A DNA stretch of 64,000 nt from contig NZ_FNSV01000005.1 in assembly GCF_900105905.1 (NCBI RefSeq), forward strand, positions 2,170,001 to 2,234,000, written 5' to 3'. The notes below the pieces were generated by a model. It worked only from the letters and a program-made list of their open reading frames with translations, had not been told where the DNA came from and did no database searches. Shown one piece after another: positions 1 through 11,512 of this stretch (position 1 is its first letter; each line of letters opens with the position of its first letter). Both the position numbers and the translations under genes were made by a program. The stretch is from Rhodococcus koreensis. GTDB lineage: Bacteria; Actinomycetota; Actinomycetes; Mycobacteriales; Mycobacteriaceae.

Positions 1-200
1 GCCACGAATGCCGCGGTGAGTCCGCCGAGCGCGAGAACGAGATGGCTCGAATAGCGGCCGCGCCGGGGCAGGAACGCCTCCACGAGCACACCGGCCACAG
101 CCACGCCGAACACGATCAACATCGGCGCCAGCTGGCCGTATTCGATGTCCGGCGCAGGCAACGGCGCGGACTGGGCGAGGACGAATTCGGAGGTACTCAT
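1..200 (-). CDS. nuoN: NADH-quinone oxidoreductase subunit N, N-terminal part (cut by window edge)
   Basis: Membrane-arm, antiporter-like subunit of complex I, which couples NADH oxidation to proton export. Only the first 66 or so residues are present (start [10 protein letters not shown]); the rest lies beyond position 1. A hydrophobic segment (LIVFGVAVAGVLVEAF) followed by a basic patch fits the first helix of NuoN. The ATG overlaps the nuoM stop by one base, so the two are translationally coupled. It is the last gene of the nuoA-N operon in this window. The identity rests on position and the N-terminal pattern, which agree. Confidence 0.85.
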   Translation of the reverse strand, partial: MSTSEFVLAQSAPLPAPDIEYGQLAPMLIVFGVAVAGVLVEAFLPRRGRYSSHLVLALGGLTAAFV

Positions 201-1768
201 CAGGGTGTGCCTCCCTCTGGGTCCTGCCCGGCGACGGTGGGGGCAGGATCGTGCTGACCGACGGTGACGAGGACGTGGCTCACCGCGGGGGTGATGACGT
301 CCAGCACCGGCTTGGGGTAGACGCCGAGGACGAGCAGCAGGGCGATCAGCGGTGCCACGACCGCGATCTCACGGCGCACGAGATCGCGTACCGTTTCGTT
401 GCCCTCCTTCAGCGGTCCCGTCATCATCCGCTGGTAGAGCCACAGCACGTAGATCGCCGCGAGGACGAGCGCGAGAGTCGCGACCACGGCAGCGATCTGG
501 TACCGCGAGAACGTCCCGACCAGGACGAGGAACTCACTGATGAAGGGCGCCAGGCCCGGCAGCGACAGCGTGGCCAGCCCCGCCACGAGGAACGTGCCCG
601 CCATCACCGGAGCGACCTTCTGCACGCCGCCGTAGTCGGCGATGAGGCGGGTGCCGCGCCGGGACACCAGGAACCCGGCGATCAGGAACAGCGCCGCGGT
701 CGAGATGCCGTGGTTGACCATGTACAGCGTCGATCCGGCCTGCCCCTGGCTCGTCATCGCGAAAATGCCGAGGATGATGAAACCGAAGTGCGAGATCGAC
801 GTGTACGCGATCAGTCGCATCACGTCGGTCTGTCCGATGGCCAGCACCGCGCCGTAGATGATGCCGATCACCGCCAGCACCGTGACGAACGGCGCGAAGT
901 ACGCGGACGCGTCCGGGAACATCTGCAGGCAGAACCGCAGCATCCCGAACGTGCCGACCTTGTCGACGACGGCCATCATGAGCACCGCGCTGGCCGGGGT
1001 GGCTTCCACCGCCGCGCCCGGCAGCCACGTGTGGAACGGCCACAGCGGGGCCTTGACCGCGAAGGCGAACATGAACCCGAGGAACAGCGCCTTCAGCACA
1101 CCGGGGTCGGCGTCCAGACCCTCCGCGACGATCACCCGGAAGTCGAAGGTGCCGCCGCCGAACGCGTCCTGGCGCGCCGTCACCACGTACAGCCCGATGA
1201 CGGCCGCCAGCATGATCAGGCCGCCGAACAGGTTGTACAGCAGGAACTTCACCGCGGCATACGCCCTCCCCGCCCCGCCGAATCCTCCGATCAGGAAGTA
1301 CATGGGGATGAGCATGGCCTCGAAGAAGATGTAGAAGAGCAGGACGTCGAGGGCGGTGAACGAGACGATCACCATCGCCTCGACCATCAGCGTCAGCGCC
1401 ACGTACGTGTGCGCCATCCGCCGCCGGTCGTAGTCGGGAGCGGAGTCGCCGTCGTTCCACCCCGCCAGCAACAGCAGCGGCACCAGCACGGCGGTGAGGA
1501 GGACCAGGACGAGCGCGATGCCGTCGAGGCCCAGGATGTACCGGGTGCCGAAAGCCGGGATCCAGGCGTGCGATTCGACGAACTGGTACTGCTCGCCGGT
1601 CGGGTCGAACCGGATCGCCAGCACGACCGCCAGGCACAGGACCACCACGGACACACCGACCGCGACCGATTTCGCAAGCGCGCGCCTGTGGACGGGCAAG
1701 GCCAGGACCACACCGGCACCGACGAGTGGCAGCACCCACAGGACCGTCAGCCACGGGAAGCCGCTCAC
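200..1768 (-). CDS. nuoM: NADH-quinone oxidoreductase subunit M
   Basis: Antiporter-like proton-pumping subunit of the complex I membrane arm; 522 aa from a GTG start reading [10 protein letters not shown]. Around 14 hydrophobic segments. The essential glutamate of helix 5 is present (E150 in [11 protein letters not shown]), as is the helix 7 lysine in [14 protein letters not shown]. The length is normal for the family. The start was chosen because it overlaps the nuoL stop by four bases and matches the family N-terminus; a much longer upstream extension in this frame is out-of-frame nuoL. Confidence 0.97.
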   Translation of the reverse strand: MSGFPWLTVLWVLPLVGAGVVLALPVHRRALAKSVAVGVSVVVLCLAVVLAIRFDPTGEQYQFVESHAWIPAFGTRYILGLDGIALVLVLLTAVLVPLLLLAGWNDGDSAPDYDRRRMAHTYVALTLMVEAMVIVSFTALDVLLFYIFFEAMLIPMYFLIGGFGGAGRAYAAVKFLLYNLFGGLIMLAAVIGLYVVTARQDAFGGGTFDFRVIVAEGLDADPGVLKALFLGFMFAFAVKAPLWPFHTWLPGAAVEATPASAVLMMAVVDKVGTFGMLRFCLQMFPDASAYFAPFVTVLAVIGIIYGAVLAIGQTDVMRLIAYTSISHFGFIILGIFAMTSQGQAGSTLYMVNHGISTAALFLIAGFLVSRRGTRLIADYGGVQKVAPVMAGTFLVAGLATLSLPGLAPFISEFLVLVGTFSRYQIAAVVATLALVLAAIYVLWLYQRMMTGPLKEGNETVRDLVRREIAVVAPLIALLLVLGVYPKPVLDVITPAVSHVLVTVGQHDPAPTVAGQDPEGGTP

Positions 1769-3657
1769 CACAGCCTCACCAGCATCGTGGCGACCAGAAG
1801 CGCCGCACCCGCGAACATGAACAGGGCGTACGACCGGACGAACCCGGTCTGCAGACGCCGCACCCGCACCGACGTTCCGCCGACGAGCGCGGCGAACCCG
1901 TTGACGGCGCCGTCGACGCCCCGGTCGTCGACGGTCACGAGCGTTCGCGTCAACTCCTGCCCGGGACGCATCAGCGCCGCCTCGTTGAACGCGTCGCCGT
2001 ACAGGTCCCGCCGGGCCGCGACGGTGAGCGCGGTGACGTCCGTCGGCGCGACGTCGGGGATCGGCTGCCGGGCGTACTGCCGGTAGGCCACCGCGACTCC
2101 CGCGAGCACCACCACCAGCGTGAGTGCGGTGATCGCCCACACCGGGAGGGCGGGCTCGCCGTGGTGGGCGCCGACGACAGGTTCCAGCCAGTGCTGGAGG
2201 GAGGAGCCGACGGCGAGGAGGGCGCCGGCGGCGACCGAACCCACCGCGAGCAGGATCATCGGTACCGTCATCACCCCTGGCGATTCGTGTGGGTGGGAAG
2301 TTGGTGCCCATCGGCGGCGTCCGAAGAAGGTCATCAGCATCACCCTGGTCATGTAGAAGGCGGTGAGTCCCGCGCCGAGCAGCGTGACCGTTCCGAGGAC
2401 GACGCCCTGCACGCCCTCGGCGGCGAACGCCGCTTCGATGATCTTGTCCTTGGAGAAGAAGCCGGAGAACGGCGGAATCCCGATGATGGCCAGGTATCCC
2501 AGCCCGAACGTGACGAACGTGATGGGCATGACGGTGCGCAGACCGCCGTAGCGGCGCATGTTCACCTCGTCGTTCATGCCGTGCATCACCGAGCCCGCGC
2601 CGAGGAACAGGCCGGCCTTGAAGAAGCCATGGGTGAGCAGCAGCATTATCGCGAACGCGTACCCGGCCGGTCCGAGTCCGGCGGCCAGCACCATGTACCC
2701 GATCTGGCTCATCGTCGACGCCGCCAGCGCCTTCTTGATGTCGTCCTTCGCGCAGCCGATGATCGCGCCGAACAGCAGGGTCACCGCGCCGACGATCACG
2801 ACGCCGAGCTGGGCGTTCGGCGCCAGGTCGAAGATCGCGTTGGAGCGGACGATGAGGTACACACCCGCCGTGACCATGGTCGCGGCGTGGATGAGCGCGG
2901 ACACCGGTGTCGGGCCCTCCATCGCGTCGCCGAGCCAGGACTGCAGCGGGACCTGAGCCGATTTGCCGCAGGCGGCGAGCAGCAGCGCGAGCCCGATCGC
3001 GGTGAGCACCCCCTCGCTCGCGGCGTCGGCACGCGTGAACACGTCGGCGAATTCGATCGACCCGAACGTCGAGAACATGATCATGATCGCGAGGATCAGC
3101 CCCATGTCGCCGACGCGGTTGACCACGAACGCCTTCTTCGCCGCGGCCGCCGCGGACGGCTTGTACTGCCAGAACCCGATCAGCAGGTACGACGCGAGAC
3201 CGACGCCCTCCCACCCGACGTACAGTCCCAGGAAATTGTCGGCCAGCACGAGTAGCAGCATCGCCGCGAGGAACAGGTTGAGGTAGGCGAAGAACCGCCT
3301 GCGCTCCGGGTCGTGCGCCATGTAGCCGACCGAATAGATGTGGATCAGCGAGCCGACACCGGTGATCAGCAGCACGAAGCACACGGACAGCTGGTCGAGT
3401 TGCAGACCGAAGTCCACCTGGAGTTCGCCGACCGGCACCCAGCTGAACAGGATCTGGTGCACCACCCGGTCGGCGGCGTCCCGGCCCAGCATGTCGACGA
3501 AGAAGACGAGGCCGAGTGCGAACGAGGCCAGCGCCGTCACGCAGCCGAGGAGATGACCCCACGCATCGCTGCGCCTGCCCACCAGCAGGAGCACGGCGGC
3601 GCCGAGGAGCGGCAGAACCGGCAGTAGCCACACCGCCGACGACAGCGTTCCGCTCAT
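1765..3657 (-). CDS. nuoL: NADH-quinone oxidoreductase subunit L
   Basis: Largest antiporter-like subunit at the distal end of the complex I membrane arm; 630 aa, typical length. The N-terminal region (Proton_antipo_N) precedes the antiporter core, where E150 in [14 protein letters not shown] and the K of [21 protein letters not shown] are visible. The C-terminal part holds the lateral-helix region. Its ATG overlaps the TGA of a 20-codon mini-ORF just upstream (3654-3716), so initiation may be coupled to that ORF; only a weak ribosome site precedes it. Confidence 0.97.
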   Translation of the reverse strand: MSGTLSSAVWLLPVLPLLGAAVLLLVGRRSDAWGHLLGCVTALASFALGLVFFVDMLGRDAADRVVHQILFSWVPVGELQVDFGLQLDQLSVCFVLLITGVGSLIHIYSVGYMAHDPERRRFFAYLNLFLAAMLLLVLADNFLGLYVGWEGVGLASYLLIGFWQYKPSAAAAAKKAFVVNRVGDMGLILAIMIMFSTFGSIEFADVFTRADAASEGVLTAIGLALLLAACGKSAQVPLQSWLGDAMEGPTPVSALIHAATMVTAGVYLIVRSNAIFDLAPNAQLGVVIVGAVTLLFGAIIGCAKDDIKKALAASTMSQIGYMVLAAGLGPAGYAFAIMLLLTHGFFKAGLFLGAGSVMHGMNDEVNMRRYGGLRTVMPITFVTFGLGYLAIIGIPPFSGFFSKDKIIEAAFAAEGVQGVVLGTVTLLGAGLTAFYMTRVMLMTFFGRRRWAPTSHPHESPGVMTVPMILLAVGSVAAGALLAVGSSLQHWLEPVVGAHHGEPALPVWAITALTLVVVLAGVAVAYRQYARQPIPDVAPTDVTALTVAARRDLYGDAFNEAALMRPGQELTRTLVTVDDRGVDGAVNGFAALVGGTSVRVRRLQTGFVRSYALFMFAGAALLVATMLVRLW

Positions 3658-3716
3658 GCCGCACCGCCGATCGGGGTGTCGTCGGGCAAAGTCACCTTCT
3701 CGAGGATGTGCGTCAT
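3654..3716 (-). CDS. possible 20-aa coupling mini-ORF between nuoK and nuoL
   Basis: An ATG at 3716 opens a 20-codon frame ([20 protein letters not shown]) that ends in a TGA overlapping the nuoL ATG as ATGA. It starts 10 bases after the nuoK stop codon and has G or C in most third codon positions, as real genes here do. The peptide has no recognisable domain. It may be translated only to deliver ribosomes to nuoL, which has a weak ribosome site of its own. It could also be chance; conservation in related genomes is the test. Confidence 0.4.
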   Translation of the reverse strand: MTHILEKVTLPDDTPIGGAA

Positions 3717-3726
3717 CGGGGACCCG

Positions 3727-4026
3727 TCAGTTCTTGAGGAGGTTGGCGTCGTCGACGGAAGCCGAACGGCGGGAACGGAAGATGGTCATGATGATCGCCA
3801 GACCGACGACCACCTCGGCGGCCGCGACGACCATCGTGAAGAACGCGAAGACCTGCCCGTCGAGGTTGCCGTGCATCCGGGCGAACGTCACGAACGCCAG
3901 ATTCGAGGCGTTGAGCATCAGTTCGATGCACATGAACACGATGATCGCGTTGCGGCGGATCAGCACCCCGGCGGCACCGATCGTGAACAGCAGCGCCGAC
4001 AGGTAGAGGTAGTTCTCGGGGTTCAT
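3727..4026 (-). CDS. nuoK: NADH-quinone oxidoreductase subunit K
   Basis: Small MrpC-like membrane subunit of complex I, 99 aa, three transmembrane helices. The two membrane glutamates needed for proton transfer are present: E35 ([10 protein letters not shown]) and E71 ([10 protein letters not shown]). The start MNPENYLY was chosen because it overlaps the nuoJ stop by four bases (ATGA-type) and gives the standard family length. Confidence 0.97.
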   Translation of the reverse strand: MNPENYLYLSALLFTIGAAGVLIRRNAIIVFMCIELMLNASNLAFVTFARMHGNLDGQVFAFFTMVVAAAEVVVGLAIIMTIFRSRRSASVDDANLLKN

Positions 4027-4844
4027 CGCCCACCACCGTCTTCGGTCGCGGCGGGTTCGGGGGCCGCGACGTCCGCGGTGCCCAGTGCCCGGGCGGGCAT
4101 GCTCGGCCGCCGGTCGAGCGACCGGCTGACGGAGAGGTCGGAGAACGTGCCGTCGGGCAGCAACGCCGGGATGTCGACGGCGTTGTGCCGCGCGTAAACC
4201 CCGGGACTGGGTAGCGGCGTGACCCGGGCGCCCTCGCGGACACGGTCCTGGGACAGCTCGCGCTGATCCTTCCGCCGCTCGAACCGTTCCCGGTGGGCAA
4301 GCACCATGGCACCGATGGTCGCGGTGATCAGCAGGGCGCCGGTCAGTTCGAAGGCCCACACATACCGGACGAAGACGAGTTCGGCCAGCCCCTGGACGTT
4401 GCCCGCCGCGTTGGCCTGGTCGAGACCGGTGAACGCGGAGACGGACGCACTTCCGAGGCCGCCGATCAGCAGGAGACCGAATCCCAGTCCCGCGGCGATC
4501 GCAGCCACCCGCTGACCGCGCAGGTTTTCGACGAGGGATTCGGAGGAATCGACGCCGATGAGCATGAGCACGAACAGGAACAGCATCATGACCGCTCCGG
4601 TATAGACCACGATCTGCACGACGCCGAGGAACAGCGCGCCCTGGGCGATGTAGAACACGGCCAGGATGATCATGGTCGTGGCGAGGAAGATCGCCGAGTA
4701 GACGGCTTTCGTCGCGCTGACCACTCCGAGCGCGCCGACCACGGCCACGGTCGCGAGGACCCAGAACTGCACGCCCTCGCCGGTCGAGGTCTGGGTGAAG
4801 GGTTCCGCGACCAGTTGGACCGCGGACGGCATCGTGTTCACCAC
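4023..4844 (-). CDS. nuoJ: NADH-quinone oxidoreductase subunit J
   Basis: Membrane subunit of complex I lying between the antiporter modules and the quinone site; 273 aa. Five hydrophobic helices occupy the first ~185 residues (for example [19 protein letters not shown]). An actinobacterial soluble C-terminal tail of roughly 85 residues follows, ending in an acidic/glycine stretch. Two adjacent GTG codons could start it; a GGGAGGAG ribosome site lies upstream. Downstream it overlaps nuoK. Confidence 0.95.
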   Translation of the reverse strand: MVNTMPSAVQLVAEPFTQTSTGEGVQFWVLATVAVVGALGVVSATKAVYSAIFLATTMIILAVFYIAQGALFLGVVQIVVYTGAVMMLFLFVLMLIGVDSSESLVENLRGQRVAAIAAGLGFGLLLIGGLGSASVSAFTGLDQANAAGNVQGLAELVFVRYVWAFELTGALLITATIGAMVLAHRERFERRKDQRELSQDRVREGARVTPLPSPGVYARHNAVDIPALLPDGTFSDLSVSRSLDRRPSMPARALGTADVAAPEPAATEDGGGR

Positions 4845-4863
4845 GTCGGCTCTCCTCCCTCGA

Positions 4864-5430
4864 TCACGGCCTGTCCCCCGCCGTGTCGTCCGCCTCGGAC
4901 TCGTCCTGCGACGCGGGCGCCGCTCCCCCGGTCACCGTGCCGCGGTAGTAGTCCTCGGCCGTGGTTCCCGGGGCCATCGGGTGCGGCGAATCGACCATGC
5001 CGGACTCGAGCGGGGCCAGCAGCCGATCCTTCTCGTAGATCAGCCCCGCCCGGTTGTCGTCGGCCATCTCGTATTCGTTGGTCATGGTCAGCGCCCGTGT
5101 CGGGCACGCCTCGATGCACAGCCCGCACCCGATGCAGCGCAGGTAGTTGATCTGGTACACCCGGCCGTACCGCTCGCCGGGCGAGAAGCGTTCCTCGTCG
5201 GTGTTGTCGGCGCCCTCGACGAAGATGGCGTCGGCGGGGCACGCCCAGGCGCACAGTTCGCACCCGATGCACTTCTCCAGGCCGTCCGCGTACCGGTTGA
5301 GCTGATGCCTGCCGTGATAGCGGGGCGCCGTCGGCGTCTTCTCCTCCGGGTAGAACTCGGTGTTCGATTTCTTGAACATCGTGGAGAAGGTCACGCCGAA
5401 TCCCGCTATGGGGCCGAGGAATTTAGTCAT
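4864..5430 (-). CDS. nuoI: NADH-quinone oxidoreductase subunit I (2x[4Fe-4S])
   Basis: Peripheral-arm subunit carrying clusters N6a and N6b, which pass electrons toward quinone; 188 aa. Two ferredoxin motifs are complete: C54-x2-C57-x2-C60-x3-C64 ([12 protein letters not shown]) and C99-x2-C102-x2-C105-x3-C109 ([12 protein letters not shown]). The start [10 protein letters not shown] overlaps the nuoH stop by eight bases. The charged C-terminal tail ([12 protein letters not shown]) is an actinobacterial extension. Confidence 0.97.
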   Translation of the reverse strand: MTKFLGPIAGFGVTFSTMFKKSNTEFYPEEKTPTAPRYHGRHQLNRYADGLEKCIGCELCAWACPADAIFVEGADNTDEERFSPGERYGRVYQINYLRCIGCGLCIEACPTRALTMTNEYEMADDNRAGLIYEKDRLLAPLESGMVDSPHPMAPGTTAEDYYRGTVTGGAAPASQDESEADDTAGDRP

Positions 5431-6775
5431 CGCTGTTCTCCTGAGTCGATCCGGTGGAGTGCGCGCCGGTGACGGAGACGGGCGTGCGCCGGAACGCGGG
5501 CAGCGTCTGACCCGGCATCGGCGGAACCGGGTATCCACCGGCCATGGGGTCGAACGGTTCGAGTGTCTCCGGGGACAGTTCGGCGCGGTCGCGCGGCTCG
5601 ACCGGTTTCTCTGGTGCGTGAACGCGGCCCGGACGCAGACGCTTCCACAGCAGCGCCACCACGACGAGGGCCACGACGAGGCCCGCGACGACGAGGGTGA
5701 TCGTCCGGGCGTCGTAGCCGTCGTTGCGGAAGGCCCGGACGGTGGCGACGATCATGACCCACACCAGCGAGATCGGGATCAGGATCTTCCAGCCGAGACC
5801 CATGAACTGGTCGTACCGCAGCCGGGGCAGCGTGGCGCGCAACCAGACGAACACGAACAGGAAACCCCAGACCTTCAGCGTGAACCACAGCACCGGCCAC
5901 CAACCGGAGTTCGCGCCGTCCCACAGACTGAGCGGGAACGGTGCGTGCCAGCCGCCGAGGAACAGGGTGGTGGCGAGCGCCGAGACGGTCACCATGTTCA
6001 CGTACTCGGCGAGCATGAACATCGCGAAGCTCAGCGAGGAGTACTCGGTGTGGAACCCGCCGACCAGTTCGCCTTCGGCCTCGGGCAGGTCGAAGGGCGC
6101 CCGGTTGGTCTCACCCACCATCGAGGTGACGTAGATGAGGAACGACGGCAGCAGCAGGAAGATGTACCAGGTGTGCTCCTGGGAGGCGACGATGCCCGAC
6201 GTGGACATCGTTCCTGCGTCCAGGAAGACGGCCGCGAACGACAACGCCATCGCGATTTCGTACGAGATCACCTGCGCCGTCGAGCGCAGACCTCCCAGCA
6301 GCGGGTACGTGGAGCCGGACGCCCAGCCGGCGAGCACGATGCCGTAGACGCCGATCGACGTGGCTGCGAGGACGTAGAGCACGGCCACCGGCAGGTCCGT
6401 CAGCTGTAATGGCGTGTAGTGCCCGAAGATCGACACCGCAGGGCCGAACGGGATCACCGCGAACGCCATGAACGCGGGCACCGCGGCGATGATCGGCGCG
6501 ATTATGTAGATCGGCTTGTCCACACCCTTCGGGACGATCCCCTCCTTCAAGGCGAGCTTGATGCCGTCTGCGAGGCTCTGCAGCATGCCCCGCGGGCCCA
6601 CCCGGTTCGGGCCGACGCGCATCTGCATCCAGGCCATGACCTTGCGTTCGGCCAGAATCGTCAGAAGCGGGGTGAGGACGAGGAACACGAAGACGGCCAG
6701 CGCCTTGCCCAGAACCAGCCACCACGGGTCGTGCCCGAACAGTGCCGGGTCGGGGTAGACGGCCGCGATCGTCAC
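5423..6775 (-). CDS. nuoH: NADH-quinone oxidoreductase subunit H
   Basis: Membrane subunit that forms the quinone chamber at the junction of the two arms; 450 aa with about eight helices. Family blocks are visible, such as [19 protein letters not shown] near the N-terminus and [17 protein letters not shown] in the loop lining the quinone site. The GTG start ([10 protein letters not shown]) overlaps the nuoG stop as GTGA. The ~90-residue hydrophilic C-terminal tail after the last helix is usual in actinobacteria. Confidence 0.97.
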   Translation of the reverse strand: MTIAAVYPDPALFGHDPWWLVLGKALAVFVFLVLTPLLTILAERKVMAWMQMRVGPNRVGPRGMLQSLADGIKLALKEGIVPKGVDKPIYIIAPIIAAVPAFMAFAVIPFGPAVSIFGHYTPLQLTDLPVAVLYVLAATSIGVYGIVLAGWASGSTYPLLGGLRSTAQVISYEIAMALSFAAVFLDAGTMSTSGIVASQEHTWYIFLLLPSFLIYVTSMVGETNRAPFDLPEAEGELVGGFHTEYSSLSFAMFMLAEYVNMVTVSALATTLFLGGWHAPFPLSLWDGANSGWWPVLWFTLKVWGFLFVFVWLRATLPRLRYDQFMGLGWKILIPISLVWVMIVATVRAFRNDGYDARTITLVVAGLVVALVVVALLWKRLRPGRVHAPEKPVEPRDRAELSPETLEPFDPMAGGYPVPPMPGQTLPAFRRTPVSVTGAHSTGSTQENSDD

Positions 6776-9237
6776 AGCGCACCTCCCGGGGCGATCCCGT
6801 TGGTGGTTGCGGCGCGGCGTACGTTCACGACGGTTCCCGCCCCGGCGGCCAGTTGGCGGTAGACCGCGGAGCCGGGCGAGTTGAGCGGCAGCCACACCAC
6901 CCGATCCGGCATGTCGGTGATCACCAACGGCAACGTCACCTCGCCTCGTTCCGTCGCGACGGTGACCGGATCTCCGTCACCGGCACCCGTCTCGGCCGCC
7001 GACGCCGCGGACATCCGCACGACCGGGGTGCGCGCCGTGCCCGCCAAGTGCGGTTCCCCGTCCTGCAACCGCCCCGAGTCGAGCAGCATCCGCCACGTGG
7101 CGAGCACCGCCTCCCCCGCCCCGGGGTCCCGCCGTGGGGACTGCGGGACGTCGGGCGGATCCGGGAAGTCACCGTCCCAGGCGCCGAGCCGTTCGAGTTC
7201 CCGCCGTGCGGTCGCCGCGTCGGGAAGACCCAGCGGGACACCCATTTCGCCGGCGATCGCGTGGAGCACACGCTGATCGGGCATCGCCCCGGTGCCGCGG
7301 AGTGCGGCGTCGAAATCCCGGGTGCGGCCCTCCCAGTCGACGAAGGTGCCCGGCTTCTCCATGACCGGTGCGATGGGGAACACCACGTCCGCGCGGTCGG
7401 TGATCGCACTGTGGCGCAGTTCCAGACTCACGACGAAGCCGGCCGCGTCGACGGCCGCCGTCGCGGCCTGCGGGTCGGGGAGGTCGTCGATCTCCACACC
7501 GCCGATCACCAGCGCCCCCAGCGTCCCCGATTCGGCGGCGGCGAGGATGCTCGCGGTGTCGCGGCCCGCGGTGTCCGGTAGATCCGCGGCATTCCACACC
7601 GACGCGACCTGCCGACGGGCCTCGGGATCGCCCACCGGCCTGCCACCCGGGAGCAGTCCGGGCAGCGCGCCCGCCTCGAGTGCGCCGCGTTCACCGGCGC
7701 GTCGCGGCACCCAGGCCAGCCGGGCACCGGTGGCGTCGGCCAGCCGGACCGCGGCGGACAGTGCCCCCGGCACCGCGGCGAGCCGCTCCCCCACCACGAC
7801 GACCGCACCCGGTCGGCGAAGCAACTCGGTGACCCCCGGGTCCGCATCACCCGTGCGGAGTCCGTCGAGGACCTCCGGTTCCGCATTCGGCGCGGCCCGC
7901 AGCAGTCTGCCGGACACCTTCTCGAGGCCGCGGGACGTGTACGGGGCGATCGAGTACACCGGAACGGCCTTCGTGCGCGCCGCCTTGCGCAGGCGGAGGA
8001 ACACGATCGGCGACTCCTCCTCCGGCTCGAACCCGGCGAGGAGAACGATCGGCGCGGCGTCGAGATCGTCGTAGGTGACCGCGAGTCGCTGCCCCGCCAC
8101 CCGGGCCGCCAGGAAGTCGGCCTCCTCACCGGAGTGTGCGCGACTGCGGAAGTCGATGTCGTTGGTGCCGAGCGCCGTTCGCGCGAATTTCGCGTAGGCG
8201 TAGGCGTCCTCCCACGTGGACCGACCACCGACGAGAACACCCGCACTGCCCCGCGCCGCGGTCAGTCCCCGCGCAGCGACGGCCAGGGCCTCCGACCAGG
8301 AGGCGGGCGCCAGCGTGCCGTCGCCGCCGCGGACCAGCGGGGTGGTGATCCGGTCGGCCTGGGTGGCGTAGGCGAACGCCCACCGCCCCTTGTCGCAATT
8401 CCATTCCTCGTTGACCTCGGGGTCGTCGCCCGCCAGCCGCCGCAACACCGTGCCCCGCCGATGATCGGTGCGCTGGGCGCAACCGCTCGCACAGTGCTCG
8501 CACACACTGGGGCTGGAGATCAGATCGAACGGGCGGGCCCGGAACCGGTACGCGGTACCCGTCAGCGCGCCCACCGGGCAGATCTGGACGGTGTTGCCGG
8601 AGAAGTACGACTCGAACGGTTCCTTCGCGTAGATCCCGACCTGCTGCAGCGCACCCCGCTCCATCAGCTCGACGAACGGATCCCCCGCAACCTGCTGGGA
8701 GAACCGGGTGCACCGCGCGCACAGCACACACCGCTCCCGGTCCAGAAGGACCTCTGTGGACAGCGGAATCGGCTTGGGGAACGTGCGCTTGATCTCCCCG
8801 AAACGCGACTCCGCGCGCCCGTTGGACATCGCCTGATTCTGCAACGGGCACTCGCCGCCCTTGTCGCACACCGGGCAGTCCAGCGGATGATTGATCAGCA
8901 GCAACTCCATCACCCCCTTCTGCGCCTTGTCGGCGACCGGCGACGTGAGCTGGGTGTGGACAACCATGCCGTCGGTGACGGTCGTGGTGCAGGAGGCGAG
9001 CGGCTTACGCTGCCCCTCCACGTCGACGAGGCACTGACGGCAGGCGCCGACCGGATCGAGCAACGGGTGGTCGCAGAACCGCGGGATCTGGATACCGATC
9101 ATCTCCGCGGCACGAATCACCAACGTGCCCATGGGAACACTCACCTCCACCCCGTCGATGACAACGCTCACTGTGTGAGGGCTCGCTCCGCTCGCGGGCA
9201 CCGGGGCTTTCACGCCCGCCCTTCCCTCGTCACTCAT
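6772..9237 (-). CDS. nuoG: NADH-quinone oxidoreductase subunit G
   Basis: Largest peripheral subunit, 821 aa, with an N-terminal ferredoxin domain and a molybdopterin-oxidoreductase-like fold behind it. All cluster ligands are present: N1b C55/C66/C69/C83; N5 H117/C121/C124/C130; N4 C170/C173/C176/C220; and the optional N7 motif CxxCxxxCx27C at C246/C249/C253/C281. The first ~20 residues ([18 protein letters not shown]) are not family sequence: they are encoded by a dispersed hairpin repeat that also supplies the ribosome site and ATG (9179-9285). Overlaps nuoH downstream. Confidence 0.97.
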   Translation of the reverse strand: MSDEGRAGVKAPVPASGASPHTVSVVIDGVEVSVPMGTLVIRAAEMIGIQIPRFCDHPLLDPVGACRQCLVDVEGQRKPLASCTTTVTDGMVVHTQLTSPVADKAQKGVMELLLINHPLDCPVCDKGGECPLQNQAMSNGRAESRFGEIKRTFPKPIPLSTEVLLDRERCVLCARCTRFSQQVAGDPFVELMERGALQQVGIYAKEPFESYFSGNTVQICPVGALTGTAYRFRARPFDLISSPSVCEHCASGCAQRTDHRRGTVLRRLAGDDPEVNEEWNCDKGRWAFAYATQADRITTPLVRGGDGTLAPASWSEALAVAARGLTAARGSAGVLVGGRSTWEDAYAYAKFARTALGTNDIDFRSRAHSGEEADFLAARVAGQRLAVTYDDLDAAPIVLLAGFEPEEESPIVFLRLRKAARTKAVPVYSIAPYTSRGLEKVSGRLLRAAPNAEPEVLDGLRTGDADPGVTELLRRPGAVVVVGERLAAVPGALSAAVRLADATGARLAWVPRRAGERGALEAGALPGLLPGGRPVGDPEARRQVASVWNAADLPDTAGRDTASILAAAESGTLGALVIGGVEIDDLPDPQAATAAVDAAGFVVSLELRHSAITDRADVVFPIAPVMEKPGTFVDWEGRTRDFDAALRGTGAMPDQRVLHAIAGEMGVPLGLPDAATARRELERLGAWDGDFPDPPDVPQSPRRDPGAGEAVLATWRMLLDSGRLQDGEPHLAGTARTPVVRMSAASAAETGAGDGDPVTVATERGEVTLPLVITDMPDRVVWLPLNSPGSAVYRQLAAGAGTVVNVRRAATTNGIAPGGAL

Positions 9238-9285
9238 TCGCTGCGCTCCCTCGCTCCTCGGTCCAGACCGCGCGGCCCCGGTGCC
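9179..9285. repeat. dispersed hairpin element, copy A (carries nuoG ribosome site and start codon)
   Basis: About 105 bp that aligns without gaps to 13546-13652 (offset 4367). The ends are closely similar and a central ~16 bp differ. The outer arms form a perfect 10-bp stem, GCACCGGGGC (9198-9207) and GCCCCGGTGC (9275-9284). The minus strand carries GAGGGAG, 8 bases, then the nuoG ATG (9235-9237) and the first codons. The element fills the nuoF-nuoG gap. Confidence 0.75.
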
Positions 9286-9288
9286 ACA

Positions 9289-10587
9289 TCATGCGCGTAC
9301 TCCAGCCATGAGCGTCGACTGATGCGGGTCGAACGGGCAGCCGCCCTGCTCGAAGTGCGCGAGGTACTCGTCGCGGAAGTACTTGATGGAGGACATGATC
9401 GGGCTCGCCGCACCGTCACCGAGAGCGCAGAACGACTTGCCGAGGATGTTGTCCGCGATGTCGAGCAACTTCTGCAGGTCCGCATCGGTCCCCTCCCCCC
9501 GCTCGAGCCGCTCCAGGATCTGCACCAGCCAATAGGTGCCCTCCCGGCAGGGCGTGCACTTGCCGCACGACTCGTGCGCATAGAACTCGGTCCAGCGGAG
9601 CACGGCGCGCACCACACACGTGGTCTCGTCGAAGATCTGCAGGGCCTTGGTGCCCAGCATCGACCCGGCGGCGCCGACACCCTCGTAGTCGAGAGCGACG
9701 TCGAGATGCTCGTCCGTGAAGATCGGCGTCGACGAACCGCCCGGCGTCCAGAACTTCAACCGATGCCCGGCGCGGACGCCGCCCGCGTACTCGAGCAACT
9801 CCCGCAACGTGATTCCCAGTGGAGCCTCGTACTGTCCGGGTGTGGTCACGTGCCCCGACAGGGAATAGAGGGTGAACCCGGGCGACTTCTCGCTGCCCAT
9901 CGAGCGGAACCACTCGATACCGTTCACGATGATCGGCGGGACGCTCGCGATCGACTCGACGTTGTTGACGACGGTCGGGGACGCGTAGAGACCGGCCACC
10001 GCGGGGAACGGCGGACGCAGCCTCGGCTGGCCGCGGCGCCCCTCCAGCGAGTCGAGCAGCGCCGTCTCCTCGCCGCAGATGTACGCCCCGGCACCCGCGT
10101 GCACGACCAACTCGAGGTCGAACCCGGTACCCAGGATGTTCTTGCCTAGGTAGCCCGCCGCGTACGCCTCCGCGACCGCGGCCTGCAGCCGGCGCAGCAC
10201 CGGCACCACCTCGCCGCGCACGTAGATGAAGGCGTGACCGGCGCGGATCGCGTACGCCGCGATGATGACGCCCTCCACGAGCGCGTGCGGCGTGGCCAGC
10301 ATCAGCGGCATGTCCTTGCAGGTGCCCGGTTCGGACTCGTCCGCGTTGACCACGAGGTAGTGCGGCTTGTCGTCGCCCTGCGGGATGAACGACCACTTCA
10401 TGCCGGTCGGGAATCCGGCACCGCCGCGACCGCGCAGACCGGCCTCCTTGACCGTCGCGATGACCTCGTCCGGCTCCATACGCAGCGCCTTCTGCAGGCC
10501 CTCGTACCCGTCGTGGCGACGGTACGTGTCGAGGGTCCAGGATTCGGGCTCGTCCCAGTAGCGGCTCAGGACCGGGGTCAGCGGCAT
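9289..10587 (-). CDS. nuoF: NADH-quinone oxidoreductase subunit F (NADH/FMN/[4Fe-4S])
   Basis: NADH-oxidising subunit that holds FMN and cluster N3; 432 aa. The glycine-rich FMN/NADH region GLRGRGGAGFPTGMKW lies near residue 50, further nucleotide-binding blocks follow (YICGEETALLDSLEGRRG), and the N3 ligands are in CGKCTPCREGT with the fourth Cys in FCALGDGA downstream. Its ATG starts one base after the nuoE stop. The gap to nuoG is occupied by the hairpin repeat. Confidence 0.98.
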   Translation of the reverse strand: MPLTPVLSRYWDEPESWTLDTYRRHDGYEGLQKALRMEPDEVIATVKEAGLRGRGGAGFPTGMKWSFIPQGDDKPHYLVVNADESEPGTCKDMPLMLATPHALVEGVIIAAYAIRAGHAFIYVRGEVVPVLRRLQAAVAEAYAAGYLGKNILGTGFDLELVVHAGAGAYICGEETALLDSLEGRRGQPRLRPPFPAVAGLYASPTVVNNVESIASVPPIIVNGIEWFRSMGSEKSPGFTLYSLSGHVTTPGQYEAPLGITLRELLEYAGGVRAGHRLKFWTPGGSSTPIFTDEHLDVALDYEGVGAAGSMLGTKALQIFDETTCVVRAVLRWTEFYAHESCGKCTPCREGTYWLVQILERLERGEGTDADLQKLLDIADNILGKSFCALGDGAASPIMSSIKYFRDEYLAHFEQGGCPFDPHQSTLMAGVRA

Positions 10588-10588
10588 G

Positions 10589-11512
10589 TCAGTCTCCCTT
10601 CCGTCCCGGGTCGGTCGCAGCCGGGTTCGTTTCGGAGGTGGAGCGATCCGGAGGCACCGTCGCCGACGGGGCAGGCGCCGGCTCGTCCTTCGTCGACTCG
10701 GCCGCCACCGCCTCGGTGTCCCGTGCCTGCGGCTCCGGGACGAGGGACGTCTCCGCCGGATCAGGCGCCGTCATCCCCCGTTCCCGCGCAACGCGCAGGC
10801 CGGCCAGTGTCGCTTCGCCTGCGGCGCCGCCCTCCTCGAGCGCACCGGGACGCTCGTCAGGGAACCCGGCGAGAATGCGGGCGGTCTCCCGGAACGTGCA
10901 CAGCGTCGCGCCGCGGCTCGGCGACACCCGGGCCCCCGACCGCAGGGAATCGACGAGCGAGCGGGCCGACTCCGGGGTCTGATTGTCGAAGAACTCCCAG
11001 TTCACCATCACCACCGGGGCGTAATCGCACGCCGCGTTGCACTCGATGTGCTCCAACGTGACCTTGCCGTCCGCGGACGTGCCACCGTGCGGCAGATCGA
11101 GATGCTCCTCCAGCGCGGCGAGGATCGCGTCGCCGCCCATGACCGCGCACAACGTGTTGGTGCACACCCCCACGTAATAGTCGCCCGTCGGCTCGCGCCG
11201 GTACATCGAATAGAACGTCGCCACCGCGGCCACCTCGGCTCCGGTCAACCCGAGCCGGCCGGCACAGAATTCGACCCCCGCCGGCGTGATGCACCCGTCC
11301 TCCGCCTGAACCAGATGCAACAGCGGCAGCAGCGCGGAACGCGAATTCGGATAACGCGCGACGACGACATCGGCGTCGGCGTCGAGCCGCGCCCGTATCT
11401 CCGGCGGATACTCCTCCCGCGCACCCGGCCGCACCAGCCGGCCGTTCTCCTCCGGCCGAGGCCCGAACTCGATGAAAACAGGTGGTTGCGCCGGTGCGGT
11501 TCGCTCGGTCAT
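10589..11512 (-). CDS. nuoE: NADH-quinone oxidoreductase subunit E ([2Fe-2S])
   Basis: Thioredoxin-fold subunit carrying cluster N1a; 307 aa. Ligands C117-x4-C122 (CTNTLC) and C158-x3-C162 (CNAAC) are present. The conserved domain ends near residue 240. The remaining ~65 residues are low-complexity Pro/Ala/Glu/Thr-rich and longer than in most homologues, probably disordered. ATG overlaps the nuoD stop by four bases. Confidence 0.96.
   Translation of the reverse strand: MTERTAPAQPPVFIEFGPRPEENGRLVRPGAREEYPPEIRARLDADADVVVARYPNSRSALLPLLHLVQAEDGCITPAGVEFCAGRLGLTGAEVAAVATFYSMYRREPTGDYYVGVCTNTLCAVMGGDAILAALEEHLDLPHGGTSADGKVTLEHIECNAACDYAPVVMVNWEFFDNQTPESARSLVDSLRSGARVSPSRGATLCTFRETARILAGFPDERPGALEEGGAAGEATLAGLRVARERGMTAPDPAETSLVPEPQARDTEAVAAESTKDEPAPAPSATVPPDRSTSETNPAATDPGRKGD

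Noticed and set aside
251..2086. Long plus-strand open frames opposite nuoM/nuoL (for example 611 codons) and similar frames elsewhere
   Set aside because: High-GC antisense shadows. They are rich in Arg, His, Asp and Gln, lack any domain, and lie fully opposite well-identified genes.
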